A stretch of 64,000 bases of DNA, taken from JAIBJN01 sp963699495. Lineage in GTDB: Bacteria; Actinomycetota; Thermoleophilia; Gaiellales; Gaiellaceae. A program made the translations under genes and the position numbers. Each line of letters begins with the position of its first letter. Within the stretch, counting starts at the first letter, position 1. This document shows, piece after piece, positions 41,543-50,002 of this stretch. The stretch is from the NCBI GenBank assembly GCA_963699495.1, contig CAVOUB010000003.1, positions 310,001 through 374,000 of the forward strand. The letters are read 5' to 3'. The notes beneath the pieces are model-generated. The model made no database searches, was not told where the DNA came from, and was given only the letters and a program-made list of their open reading frames with translations.

Positions 41543-42684
41543 CCCCCCGCCGTGTCCTGATCGTCGGGGCCGGCCTTGCGGGGAGTCGTTGCGCCGAGGT
41601 CCTTCGCGCCGAGGGCTTCACGGGGGACGTCGTGCTCGTGGGCGAGGAGCAGCATCCACCGTACGAGCGTCCTGCGCTCTCGAAGGAGCTCCTCGCCGGG
41701 CGGCGCGACGAGATCCGTCTGCGCCCTGACGAGTTCTGGCGGGAGCGAGAGATCGAGCTTCGCCTCGGAACGCGGGTCCAGCGGATCGACACCCGTCGTC
41801 GCGTCGCCCGGACCGACGCGGGGCCGATCCGCTGGGATGCCCTCGTCCTCGCGACCGGAGCGCGCCCGCGGCGCGTCGCGGCGCTCGAGGGAGGCGCCGG
41901 GGTTCACGTGCTCCGCACGCTCGCGGACGCGAAGGTCCTCGGCTCTGCCCTGGCGCCTGGCCGCGGCCTCGCCATCGTTGGTGCCGGATTCGTCGGCGCG
42001 GAGGTCGCGTCGACGGCCGTGGAGCTCGGCGCGGAGGTCTCCCTGCTCGAGGCCGGGGCCCTGCCGTTTCAGGCGCTCCTCGGCGACGACGTCGGCCGGG
42101 TCCTCGCCGAGCGCTACCGGTCGGCAGGGGTCGATCTCCGCACCGGCGCGGCGGTGGAGGGGCTGCGCAGGACGGCGGCCGGGCGCACTCGCGCGCTCGC
42201 GCTCGCGTGCGGGACCGAGGTCGCGTGCACCGCCGCGCTCGTCGCGGTCGGGGCGGAGCCGGCCACCGAGCTTCTCGGAGGAGGGCCGGTCGAGACCGAT
42301 GCCTGCGGCCGCACCGCCCAGCCGGGCGTCTACGCGTGCGGCGACGCCGCAACGGTCTGGCGGCCCTCGGTTGCCCGGCACGTCCGAACCGAGCACTGGA
42401 CGAGCGCCGCGGCTCAGGGAGCGGCGGTCGCGAGGGCGATCCTCGGCCGCAGCGCGTCCGCAGACGACGTCCCCTACTTCTGGTCGGACCAGTTCGGAAT
42501 GCGGCTACAGCACGTCGGCCACGCCGTCGGCTGGGCCAGCGTCGTCCTCGAGGGCGGCCCCGGCTCGTTCTCCGCCCGCTACCACGCCCGCGACGGCACG
42601 CTGGTGGCCGCGCTCCTCGCCAACCGCCCGCACGAGGTTGCCGCGGTTCGCCGCGAGCTCGCCGAGAGTCGGCTCGCTGCCTAG
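41539..42684 (+). CDS. FAD-dependent ferredoxin reductase (rhodocoxin-reductase type)
   Basis: 381 residues with two Rossmann motifs: VLIVGAGLAGSRCAEVLR (FAD) and LAIVGAGFVGAEVASTAVEL (NAD(P)H). Other marks are YERPALSKELLAGRRDEIRL, GVYACGDAATVWRPSVARHV and HWTSAAAQGAAVARAILG. These are marks of the reductases that feed small ferredoxins, here the one immediately upstream. It is the last gene of the electron-transfer operon. Confidence 0.9.
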   Translation: MTPRRVLIVGAGLAGSRCAEVLRAEGFTGDVVLVGEEQHPPYERPALSKELLAGRRDEIRLRPDEFWREREIELRLGTRVQRIDTRRRVARTDAGPIRWDALVLATGARPRRVAALEGGAGVHVLRTLADAKVLGSALAPGRGLAIVGAGFVGAEVASTAVELGAEVSLLEAGALPFQALLGDDVGRVLAERYRSAGVDLRTGAAVEGLRRTAAGRTRALALACGTEVACTAALVAVGAEPATELLGGGPVETDACGRTAQPGVYACGDAATVWRPSVARHVRTEHWTSAAAQGAAVARAILGRSASADDVPYFWSDQFGMRLQHVGHAVGWASVVLEGGPGSFSARYHARDGTLVAALLANRPHEVAAVRRELAESRLAA

Positions 42685-42735
42685 TGGTGGCTCGCCGAAA
42701 TACGGCTGTGTCGAGCGACATTCCGCCAAACCCTC

Positions 42736-43198
42736 CTAGTGGTGGGAGTGGACGACCGCGTGGCCCCGGCCGCGGGCGATCAGCCAGCGGTTGGCGGGGA
42801 ACGTGATCACCCACGCCACGGCGAGCGCAAGGCCGAGCGTCCACCAGAAGAGGACGTCGCCGAGCCCGGCGTCCATCGCTCCCGGATAGACGAGGAGGAC
42901 GCCGTTGTCGACGAGCTCCATGATCGTGATCGAGATCGTGTCCGCGGCGAGGGCGATGGGGACGACCTCCCGCACGGAGAGGCCCGGAGCGGAGCAGCGG
43001 CAGGCTCGTCAGCAGGTAGCCGAAGAAGAACGCGAGCACGATCGCCAGGACGATCGTCGCCAAGTTGCCCCAGCCGAGCGCGGTCGCGATCACGAATCCG
43101 AGCACCTCGCCGATGGCGCAGCCGGTCAGGCAGTGGGTCGTCGCGCTCGCCGCGAGCCGGTTCAGGGACGCCCCTCCGTGCTGCGTCGCGTGGCTCAG
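42736..43198 (-). pseudogene. DUF4396 membrane protein with a one-base frameshift
   Basis: From CTG 43198 (overlapping the TGA of the upstream gene): SHATQHGGASLNRLAASATT, HCLTGCAIGEVLGFVIATAL (the DUF4396 hallmark) and ATIVLAIVLAFFFGYLLTSL. At about 42985-42995 one base too many occurs in CGGGCCTCTCC. The next frame continues VREVVPIALAADTISITIME and LVDNGVLLVYPGAMDAG to an end with HAVVHSHH. All helices are present. The family function is unknown; the His/Cys pattern suggests metal handling. Decay or assembly indel. Confidence 0.75.
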
Positions 43199-44214
43199 CG
43201 GACGGCGAACTCCACCCAGAGCGGGTAGTGGTCGGAGAGCTTCCAGGAGAGCTCGGTCTTGGTCCTGCCGGCCTCGAGCAGCGGCACGAAGTCGAAGCCC
43301 CCGGCGGCGGCGTCCTCGAGCCCCAGCACCGGGCCGCGGGCCTCGTCGACGAACCAGGCGATCTGGTCGTAGAACTTGCTGTCACCGGGATCTCCGAAGA
43401 TCGTGCGCGGCACGTCGTTCAGCTGCGGCGCCGGCTGGATCCCGGTGGAGGTGAAGGCGTCGAAGAGCGGGTCGCCCTGCCGGTCGATGTTGAAGTCCCC
43501 GAGCGCGATCAGGTTCTGGTTCCACTGGCGCTCCTCCTTGGCCCAGCGCGCCAGCCAGGCGGCGATCTCCCTCAGCTCGGCGGCTCGCGCCGTCTCCTCC
43601 CCGTAGAGGACGTGGAGCGTGACGAGCGTGAGCTGGATGCGATCGGCCGCGAAGCTGACCGCATAGGGAGTGCGGGCGAACTGGCGGTCCAGGCCTGTCG
43701 GCTTGACCGACGTGCCGGTCTCGATGGCGACGACGAGCTCGCCCGCGAGCCCTGACGGCCGCACGCGTCGCAGGTCGAAGGCGAAGGCCATCCGCTCGTT
43801 GTTGCCCGCCTTGCCGCGTGTGACGTCGGTCATGATCGTCGCCCAGTTGGGGCCGAGGGCCTGCAACAGGGTCTGGAGCGCGGTCAGGTTCCCCCGCACC
43901 TCCTGGATGGCGACCACGTCGAAGCGGGAGACGATCTCGGCGATGCAGCGGACGTCGAAGAGATCGCGCACCGGCTCGTCGCCCTTCTCGGCCTGCCACT
44001 TGTCGGTGAGCCCGCCGAAGGCGCGCAGGTTCCAGGTGCCGACGAGCAGGTTCCGGTCGAGCTGCTTCGCCGGGATCTTGGCGTCGAGCGCCGCCCGGAG
44101 CGCGAGGAAGCGCTCGGCGAGTGGCGCGGGGAGAGAATCGGTGACGCTCGGCGTAGCACGACAGTCTACGCTCGCCGGAGACGATAGGATCGCCCCGCCG
44201 AGCCAGGACACCAT
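43195..44214 (-). CDS. Endonuclease/exonuclease/phosphatase (EEP) family protein
   Basis: 339 residues. EEP fold marks: LLVGTWNLRAFGGL (Asn), VVAIQEVRGNLTALQTLLQA (Glu), RMAFAFDLRRVRPSG, LTLVTLHVLYGEETARAAEL (His), LIALGDFNIDRQGDPLFDAF (Asp-x-Asn) and LSDHYPLWVEFAV (terminal Asp-His). It is a full catalytic set for a Mg-dependent phosphodiesterase, with DNA, lipid or other substrate unknown. The start is uncertain; ATG 44214 is the nearest, and its codon overlaps the start of the divergent gene. Confidence 0.8.
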   Translation of the reverse strand: MVSWLGGAILSSPASVDCRATPSVTDSLPAPLAERFLALRAALDAKIPAKQLDRNLLVGTWNLRAFGGLTDKWQAEKGDEPVRDLFDVRCIAEIVSRFDVVAIQEVRGNLTALQTLLQALGPNWATIMTDVTRGKAGNNERMAFAFDLRRVRPSGLAGELVVAIETGTSVKPTGLDRQFARTPYAVSFAADRIQLTLVTLHVLYGEETARAAELREIAAWLARWAKEERQWNQNLIALGDFNIDRQGDPLFDAFTSTGIQPAPQLNDVPRTIFGDPGDSKFYDQIAWFVDEARGPVLGLEDAAAGGFDFVPLLEAGRTKTELSWKLSDHYPLWVEFAVR

Positions 44215-44743
44215 GAGCGCCGACCCTCTTTCCACCGAAGCCCGCATCAAGCTCGTCGACGAGCACGTGCAGGCCGAGGTCGAGCGCGACCTCGAGAAGA
44301 TCATGAAGACCTGGGGCGAGAACCCGGACTTCGACGACGTCCCGTGGGACGAGCAGTTCTCGGGACGCGACGGGATCCGCCACCACTACGACGAGCTCCT
44401 GGCCGCGTTCCCCGACCTCGGAATCGAGGTGCACGACCGCCACGTCACCGACCGCTTCGTGATCCTCGAGGTCACCGTCTCGGGGACGCACCTGGGCGAC
44501 TGGCGCGGGCTGCCGGCGATGGGGAAGCGCATGGAGTCGCGCGTCTGCGCCCTCTACAGCTTCGACGACAAGGGGATGCTGGCGCTCGAGCGGACGTACT
44601 ACGACAAGGCGAAGATCCTGGAGCAGCTCGGCATCTTCGCCGACCCGCGCACGACGACCGGAAAGGTCATGGCGGCGCTCACGCCTCCCTTCGCCATCGT
44701 GCGGAAGCTCGGCGAGCGCTTCGTCGAACGCCTGAAGCGCTAG
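44213..44743 (+). CDS. SnoaL-like polyketide-cyclase-family protein
   Basis: 176 residues: VDEHVQAEVERDLEKIMKTW, RDGIRHHYDELLAAFPDLGI, VLEVTVSGTHLGDWRGLPAM and CALYSFDDKGMLALERTYYD. This is the SnoaL ester-cyclase pattern, with the TGTHxGxWxGxPATG-like loop partly altered. A C-terminal helical tail of about 40 residues is extra. Substrate unknown. GATAGGAT upstream may be its -10 region. Confidence 0.8.
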   Translation: MSADPLSTEARIKLVDEHVQAEVERDLEKIMKTWGENPDFDDVPWDEQFSGRDGIRHHYDELLAAFPDLGIEVHDRHVTDRFVILEVTVSGTHLGDWRGLPAMGKRMESRVCALYSFDDKGMLALERTYYDKAKILEQLGIFADPRTTTGKVMAALTPPFAIVRKLGERFVERLKR

Positions 44744-45294
44744 GGCGCGCCGTACTCCGGGAAGGAGGCGCTCTTCCCGCGCCTCCGGCCGAGCGCGGCC
44801 AGGGCCCGCCAGAGGTGTCGCTGCAGCCCGAGCGGGATCCCCGGCGCGGCGATCTCCGGCGCATAGCGGTCCATCACCAGCGCGATCTGCAGGAGCCCGC
44901 GCGGGAGCCCGGAGGCCGGTAGGCGGATGCGCCCGTCACGCGAGAGGCCCAGGTAGGCCCGGAAGTAGTCGTCCAGGGCGAGCGCGGGGCGAACGGCGAC
45001 GAGCAGCTGTGCCGGCCCGGGCGCGTCCCGGAACCCGTGCGGCGTCCGCGGTGGGATGACGACGCTCTCCCCCGGCCCGAGCGCCCGCGTCTCGCCGGCG
45101 ATGTCGAGCACGAACGTCCCGCTCACTCCCGTGAACGTCTCCTCCTGCGTCGGGTGGGCGTGCGAGCGGACGAAGCCGCCGGCGCTCACGTAGAGGTCGG
45201 CCTCGAGCAGCTCCCCGCCCGTCTCGGCCCCGGTGCGCCTGAAGACCCAGCGCTGGCCGGAGACCGGATCGGAGACGTCGCGCGGTGCGTCCAT
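44740..45294 (-). CDS. Cupin domain protein
   Basis: 184 residues. Cupin motifs: GGFVRSHAHPTQEETFTGVS (His-x-His, Glu) and LGPGESVVIPPRTPHGFRDA (His). The C-terminal half is helical (GLLQIALVMDRYAPEIAAPG). It resembles metal-binding cupins next to cyclase-like proteins; it converges with the SnoaL-like gene, overlapping by 4 bases. Reaction unknown. Confidence 0.8.
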   Translation of the reverse strand: MDAPRDVSDPVSGQRWVFRRTGAETGGELLEADLYVSAGGFVRSHAHPTQEETFTGVSGTFVLDIAGETRALGPGESVVIPPRTPHGFRDAPGPAQLLVAVRPALALDDYFRAYLGLSRDGRIRLPASGLPRGLLQIALVMDRYAPEIAAPGIPLGLQRHLWRALAALGRRRGKSASFPEYGAP

Positions 45295-45330
45295 GCGGTA
45301 AGGATCGCAGCATGCAGTCGAGACTGCGAC

Positions 45331-45972
45331 CTAGGGGAAGAACGAGTAGGCGGTCGTTCCGATGCCCAGGACCGTTGCGGGCACGCCGACAACCAGCGTC
45401 CGCAGCTGAGCGCGATGCGCGCTTACGGCCTCCTGGATTGGTCGAGCAACTTGTGCGTCATCGGAGTCAGCCGGAGCACTCTCGATCGCGTCGAGCGCGA
45501 TCGACGCGAACAGGTAGGCGGCGTAAGCCAGCGGCACGACGACGACGAGATAGGCCACCGAGACCACGAGTGTCACCACCACCACGACCAGCCAGAGAGG
45601 TATCGCCAGAACGACGGCGACGAAGCGCAACCGAGCCAGCATCGGCGGCGGAAAGCCCCGGATGAAGAGCCCGGCCGAAAAGAACGCCAAGCCCGTGACC
45701 CGGAAGGCACTTGCAGTGAAGTCACGCACGCTGGGTGACGTCGCCTGGTCGAGCCAGCCCGGGAAGGTCTCGGTCAGGCCCGAGCCGCTCGAGAAGTTCA
45801 GAGCAAGGCTGTAGAGACCGATCAGTGCCAGCACGAACGACACCTTTTCGCTCGGCGGCGCCTCGGGGAGAAACCACAGAAGCCAGACGTTCACCGCCAG
45901 GAGCAGGACATAGGCGAGCGCCATCCACTGCGTCGCCCAGATACCGCCGGGTGACCGATTCCCATCGACCAT
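45331..45972 (-). CDS. Hypothetical membrane protein
   Basis: 213 residues, about five transmembrane helices: TQWMALAYVLLLAVNVWLLW, VSFVLALIGLYSLALNFSSG, VTGLAFFSAGLFIRG, a long VAVVLAIPLWLVVVVVTLVV, and a last one near the C-terminus. No recognised family or motif. It ends 37 bases from the cupin gene on the same strand. Confidence 0.65.
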   Translation of the reverse strand: MVDGNRSPGGIWATQWMALAYVLLLAVNVWLLWFLPEAPPSEKVSFVLALIGLYSLALNFSSGSGLTETFPGWLDQATSPSVRDFTASAFRVTGLAFFSAGLFIRGFPPPMLARLRFVAVVLAIPLWLVVVVVTLVVSVAYLVVVVPLAYAAYLFASIALDAIESAPADSDDAQVARPIQEAVSAHRAQLRTLVVGVPATVLGIGTTAYSFFP

Positions 45973-46141
45973 GATGCCGTCCTCCCCTGGTGCGAAGCCG
46001 TCGCCAAGTCACAGGATCCTCCCGCAGGCGGACGCACCGCTTTGACACGAGGAGAAAGCGTGGCTTAATCGAAGGTGACACGGAAGTTCTGCGGCGCCAC
46101 CAACCGGCCCGAGCCCCGGGCCGGCAGGAGAAGGGGCGCTG

Positions 46142-47992
46142 ATGGCCGGCACGCAGACGATCGCCCAGTCCCGCGCGGAGGACGCGCGGCAAATTCGGGT
46201 GTCCAGGGAGACGGTTCGCCTCCTGCCGATCGTCGCCCCCGTCGTCTTCGGCGGGACGCTCGTCACGGTGCTCGCACTCTCGGCGCTCGCCGCACTGGAG
46301 CCGTCTCCGGCGACTCTCGCCGGGATGATGGCGCTGCTCGTCGCGGCCACGTTCGTCGAGGCCTTCCCCGTCCCGATCGCGAACGTTCCCGTGGGAGGCA
46401 CGTCGCTCGCCACGGTGTTCATCGTCGGGACGGCGACGATCTACGGCTGGGCGCCGGCGATCGTCGTGGGCCTCGTGACCCAGTTGCTCGTGGAGGTGAT
46501 CCGGCGCCAGCCGGCCATCCGGGTCCTCTACAACAGCTCGGTCTATGCGCTCGCGGCCGCGGCGGCCGGCGCCGTCTGCGCGGTGATCCCCGACGACGGC
46601 TTCGGCTGGCTCGCGCTCGAGGTCGCCCTTGCCTCGACCGCGTTCTACGCGGTCAACATCCCGCTCGTGGCGGCAGTCGTGAGCCGCTGGGCGCGGGACG
46701 GATTCGTCTCCCTGCTCAGGCGCGCGGTCTCGTCGACCTTCATCGCGTTCGCGATCATGGCCTCGCTGACGCTCATGCTCGCGGTGCTCTGGGACCGGTC
46801 GCCGTTCCTCTCGGCAGCGCTCGTCGGGCCGCTCGCGGCGATTGCCCTCTACCAGCGCTCGGTGTTCCGCGAGCTCGCAGCCATGCGGCTCGCGCTCACC
46901 GACCCCCTCACGGGGCTCGGCAACCACCGTCACTTCCACGACCGCCTCGCGCACGACGTGACCGAGGCCGAGGAGAAGGGCTTGCCGCTGAGCGTCTGCA
47001 TGCTCGACATCGACAACTTCAAGGAGGTGAACGACAGGCTCGGGCACCCGAAGGGCGACCACGTCCTCGCGCAGGTGGCCAGCCGGCTGCGGCAGGACGG
47101 GGAGGCATTCCGGATCGGCGGCGACGAGTTCGCGCTCCTGCTTCCGGGCCGGGACGAGCACGAGGCGATCGCGGTCGCCGACGGCATCATCCGGCGCGTG
47201 GGCCTCCTCCAGGCGGCGCCGGGGCTGACCATCCGGCTCTCGGCGGGCGTCGTCACCTACCCCCAGGTCGGGCTCGACCGGTCCGAGATCGTCACCGTCG
47301 CCGACCAGGCTCTCTATCTCGCCAAGGAGCAGGGGAAGAGCCGCGTGCGCGCGTACCACCCGGACCTCCGAGAGCTGCCGAGCTTTGCGGGCCTCGGCGA
47401 TGCCCCGGACCGCGACGCTCGCCTCAGGGCGGCCGCCAGCCTGGCCCACGCCGTGGACGAGCGCGACGCGTACACCGGCCGCCACTCCTATGTCGTCGCC
47501 GAGCTCGCGGCCCGGGTTGCCGGCCTCCTCGGCCTCGCGGCGGAGGAGGTCGAGCTCGTGCGCCTCGCCGGCAGCCTCCACGACCTCGGCAAGCTGGCGA
47601 TCCCGGAGGAGATCCTCCGCAAGCCCGGGCCCCTGAGCGAATCCGAGGCCCTCGTCCTGCGACGACACCCGCAGATCGGCTACCGGATGCTGCGCTCGCT
47701 CGGCGTCGAGCCCGTCTCGGCCTGGGTGCTCCACCATCACGAGCGCTGGGACGGCCGGGGCTATCCGCACGGCCTGGGCGGCGAGGAGATCCCGCTCGGC
47801 GCGCGGATCCTCTTCGTCGCGGACGCCTACGACGCGATGACGAGCGACCGCGTCTACCAGTCGCACCTGGACCATGACGACGCCGTTGCCGAGCTCGAGC
47901 GGTGCGCGGGCACGCAGTTCGACCCGCAGGTCGTCGCCGTCTTCGTCAAGGGCGTCAAGCCCGCCGAGGTTCTCGCCCTGAAAGGCGGCTAG
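46142..47992 (+). CDS. Membrane GGDEF and HD-GYP domain protein (cyclic-di-GMP turnover)
   Basis: 616 residues. About eight N-terminal helices form a MASE-like sensor (to about residue 240). A GGDEF domain follows: LTDPLTGLGNHRHFHDRLAH, CMLDIDNFKEVNDRLG and FRIGGDEFALLL (GGDEF at about 326), an intact cyclase signature. An HD-GYP domain ends the protein: YTGRHSYVVAELAAR, SLHDLGKLAIPEEIL (His-Asp about 480) and HHHERWDGRGYPHGLGGEEI, an intact phosphodiesterase signature. Both synthesis and breakdown of c-di-GMP are thus possible in one protein. It is followed by a hairpin at 47993. Confidence 0.9.
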   Translation: MAGTQTIAQSRAEDARQIRVSRETVRLLPIVAPVVFGGTLVTVLALSALAALEPSPATLAGMMALLVAATFVEAFPVPIANVPVGGTSLATVFIVGTATIYGWAPAIVVGLVTQLLVEVIRRQPAIRVLYNSSVYALAAAAAGAVCAVIPDDGFGWLALEVALASTAFYAVNIPLVAAVVSRWARDGFVSLLRRAVSSTFIAFAIMASLTLMLAVLWDRSPFLSAALVGPLAAIALYQRSVFRELAAMRLALTDPLTGLGNHRHFHDRLAHDVTEAEEKGLPLSVCMLDIDNFKEVNDRLGHPKGDHVLAQVASRLRQDGEAFRIGGDEFALLLPGRDEHEAIAVADGIIRRVGLLQAAPGLTIRLSAGVVTYPQVGLDRSEIVTVADQALYLAKEQGKSRVRAYHPDLRELPSFAGLGDAPDRDARLRAAASLAHAVDERDAYTGRHSYVVAELAARVAGLLGLAAEEVELVRLAGSLHDLGKLAIPEEILRKPGPLSESEALVLRRHPQIGYRMLRSLGVEPVSAWVLHHHERWDGRGYPHGLGGEEIPLGARILFVADAYDAMTSDRVYQSHLDHDDAVAELERCAGTQFDPQVVAVFVKGVKPAEVLALKGG

Positions 47993-48012
47993 CGCCCCGA
48001 CGGAGGGGCGCT
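47993..48012 (+). terminator. Terminator-like hairpin
   Basis: GCGCCCC-GACGG-AGGGGCGC directly after the stop of the GGDEF/HD-GYP gene. Confidence 0.6.
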
Positions 48013-48038
48013 AGCCGAGCAGGCTGCGTGAAGGAGCG

Positions 48039-48134
48039 CTACCCGCCCCACTTCCAGCCGGCGGCGGGGAGCGCGGCGAGCACGAGAGCGCCGGCGACGG
48101 CGAAACGAATCGAGAGCACGCGGAGATGCGACAT
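48039..48134 (-). CDS. Very small secreted or membrane peptide
   Basis: 31 residues: MSHLRVLSIRFAVAGALVLA then ALPAAGWKWGG. A basic start, one hydrophobic helix and a Trp/Gly end. AAAGGAA lies 6 bases before the ATG, and 'TAG' closes it neatly. Small proteins of this look are common but uncharacterised. It could be a bare signal-peptide-like peptide. Confidence 0.45.
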   Translation of the reverse strand: MSHLRVLSIRFAVAGALVLAALPAAGWKWGG

Positions 48135-48239
48135 GCGTGGTTCCTTTCGGGTCGGGGAGAGCACTCACTCGCATCGACCGCCCAGGGCGCACGCACGATC
48201 CCGCCGCGGAGCTAGGACCATCCCGCGTTCGGGGTAGGC

Positions 48240-48443
48240 CTAGCCGGCGCGGGCGTGGCGCCGCACGGCCTTCAGCGCCGCCACCGCTGCGATCCCCGCG
48301 ACGAGCGCGCCGCCGACGATCATCGGGATCCGGCGCGCGCTGTGCACGTCCTCACGCAGGTCCGCGAGCGCGTCCACGAGCTGGTTCCGCTCGGTTGCCA
48401 GCTGCCGCCGGATCTCTTCGGCGCTGCGCCCGTTATCCGCCAT
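48240..48443 (-). CDS. DUF3618 family protein
   Basis: 67 residues: RSAEEIRRQLATERNQLVDA, LADLREDVHSARRIP, then one transmembrane helix (MIVGGALVAGIAAVAALKAV) and a basic end. The 'EIRxxIExxRxxLxxxV' helix followed by an anchor is the DUF3618 layout found in actinobacterial envelope gene pairs. It overlaps the Holin-X gene by 11 bases. Confidence 0.85.
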   Translation of the reverse strand: MADNGRSAEEIRRQLATERNQLVDALADLREDVHSARRIPMIVGGALVAGIAAVAALKAVRRHARAG

Positions 48444-48834
48444 GGCCGCTCCGGATGACCTGCTTCGTGAGCCGTGCCTCTTCGATCGCCTGCTCGGGCG
48501 CGAGCGGCGTTCCCTTCTTCATCATCCTCTTCGCGAGCAGCCCGAGGATCAGCGTCAGCAGCAGCAGGATGCCGAAGACGATCAGCAGCGCCAGCCACCA
48601 GTCGACGACGAGAGCGAGCGCGGCCGCGATCGTCGCGAAGGCAAAGGCCACGGCGTAGAAAGCCATGACACCGGCCGCGATGCCGAGCCCCGCGCCGGCG
48701 CCCAGCGAGGCCGCCTTCTTCCTCAGCTCGAGAGCGGCGAGCTCCTTCTCGAGGTGCGCGATCGACCGCGCGTGCCCGACCACACGCCGCGTCGAGGCGC
48801 GAATCCCTCGGGGCTCGCTCGCGTTCGCACTCAC
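48433..48834 (-). CDS. Actinobacterial Holin-X family membrane protein
   Basis: 133 residues: a helical start (RVVGHARSIAHLEKELAALE), two long helices (AGLGIAAGVMAFYAVAFAFA; WWLALLIVFGILLLLTLILG) and a basic C-terminal tail (AKRMMKKGTPLAPEQAIEEA). This is the Phage_holin_3_6 (Holin-X) pattern. In actinobacteria it regularly precedes a DUF3618 gene, as here, and is thought to act at the envelope rather than in phage lysis. GTG 48834 start. Confidence 0.85.
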   Translation of the reverse strand: MSANASEPRGIRASTRRVVGHARSIAHLEKELAALELRKKAASLGAGAGLGIAAGVMAFYAVAFAFATIAAALALVVDWWLALLIVFGILLLLTLILGLLAKRMMKKGTPLAPEQAIEEARLTKQVIRSGHGG

Positions 48835-48892
48835 GCCGGGCAGCTTAGCCGGTGTACGGCTTCGGGAAACCCTCGCTACGATGACCACGAGC

Positions 48893-48965
48893 GCCCTCTT
48901 AGCTCAGTTGGTAGAGCACCTCCATGGTAAGGAGGGGGTCGACGGTTCGAGTCCGTCAGAGGGCT
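48893..48965 (+). tRNA. tRNA-Thr(GGT)
   Basis: 73 nt: acceptor GCCCTCT/AGAGGGC, D-arm GCTCAGTTGGTAGAGC, anticodon arm CCTCC-ATGGTAA-GGAGG with anticodon GGT, T-arm GACGGTTCGAGTCCGTC. Its 3' 43 bases recur at 58686 and 63682, so it is the attachment site of the islands downstream. Confidence 0.95.
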
Positions 48966-49045
48966 CTGCAAAAGCCCCGCAAATCGCGGCTTTATCCTTC
49001 GGATTGACTTGCACGAGCTCCAGGATGCGGTGGGTATGGAGCCGT
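48923..49045 (+). repeat. tRNA-Thr island attachment repeat, copy 1
   Basis: The tRNA 3' half (from CATGGTAAGG) plus the flank CTGCAAAAGCCCCGCAAATC through TGACTTGCACGAGCTCCAGG and ATGCGGTGGGTATGG. The whole 120 bases match 63682-63800. The tRNA part alone also matches 58686-58728. The sequence following (GGAGCCGTTTATGGAGC) is echoed at 58558 and 58798. Confidence 0.85.
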
Positions 49046-49503
49046 TTATGGAGCTTTCAGGTCTGAGAAAGCCCTCTTGCGGGCCGACTAGATACCCTCA
49101 AGCCCCGCGAGCAGCTAGTGGCCGGCCTGGCGCGCTCACGTCCGGGTGAGACCCCGGATGGTGTAGCGCAAGTTCCGATCGACATCCCCGAGTCCCCGCC
49201 GGACGACGGCGGGGACTCGGTACGAGACGACGGCGGGCACGAGACGGGCGAGACTGCTCTTGTCCACGGATGCGGACCTCAGCCCGAACGCATGGCACCG
49301 TCTGGTCCCAACAACGTGCTGCGAGGGTCCGCCGACGCGCGATCGTAGCCCGTCTCGCTCCTCCATCAAGTGGCGGGGCAGCGGTGACGCGCCAACGCTC
49401 GCTGCAACTCGGCTCCGCGGACACGCGCGAGCCTCCAGCGGAGGCTGGTTCGGCCACGTACGGCGAGCAGAGCCGTCTTGCCAACGCCTCGGGGGGCCAC
49501 GAA
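49046..49503. other. Gap, no intact gene
   Basis: On the minus strand, 49137-49185 could encode VDRNLRYTIRGLTRT and a stop, which resembles the start of a MacB/ADOP-type ABC permease, but it is too short to call. A palindrome-like GTCCCCGCCG/CGGCGGGGAC pair at 49194-49217 surrounds GACGA. Confidence 0.35.
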
Positions 49504-49915
49504 CTACCGTGTTGTGCGCAACACGGGGCTCAACTCGGACCTCCTGTAGGGCAGCGCATTCGCGAGCTCCCGGCGCGAGCTGATGCCGAGCTTCTGGAAT
49601 ACCTTGCGCAGGTGGTATTCGACCGTGCGCGGACTGAGGTAAAGCTGCGCCGCGATTTCCGGGTTCGTGAGCCTGTCGGAGGCCAGACGCGCGATCTGCG
49701 CCTCTTGCGGCGTCAGTTCGTCGCGCGTCGGGTCGGTCCGCTTCCGCACCGTCTCTCCCGTAGCCAGCAGCTCCCGTCGGGCGCGGTCGGCAAAGCCCCG
49801 CGCGCCCATTGTCTCGAACGCGTCCAGGGCCGCCTTCAGCTGCTCGCGTGCGTCGACACGGCGGCCCTCTCGCCGCAGCCGCTCGCCGTAGGTTAGCTGC
49901 GCTCGGGAATGGAGT
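49504..49915 (-). pseudogene. LuxR-family regulator, C-terminal fragment
   Basis: The minus strand reads RAQLTYGERLRREGRRVDAR, EQLKAALDAFETMGARGFAD, RARRELLATGETVRKR and then a LuxR HTH (LTPQEAQIARLASDRLTNPE; LSPRTVEYHLRKVFQKLGIS). This is the end of a large ATP-dependent (LAL/MalT-type) regulator; the ATPase and most TPR-like repeats are gone. Upstream, another frame gives LQEKVFEGGELEPV of unknown origin, so the break lies at about 49915. A short internal start (49809) could still make a bare DNA-binding domain. Confidence 0.75.
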
Positions 49916-50002
49916 CGTCGACCAGGAACAGCTCAGGCAGTGGGCACACCGGTTCGAGCTCGCCGCCCTCGAAGACCTTCTCCTGGAGCCGGCGGACAAA
50001 GC

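Noticed and set aside
42905..43454. Plus-strand frames opposite the DUF4396 and EEP genes
   Set aside because: Shadows of conserved minus-strand genes with no ribosome sites or recognisable motifs.
45722..47875. 717-codon minus-strand frame opposite the GGDEF/HD-GYP gene
   Set aside because: Antisense shadow; the plus-strand protein has complete, conserved motifs.
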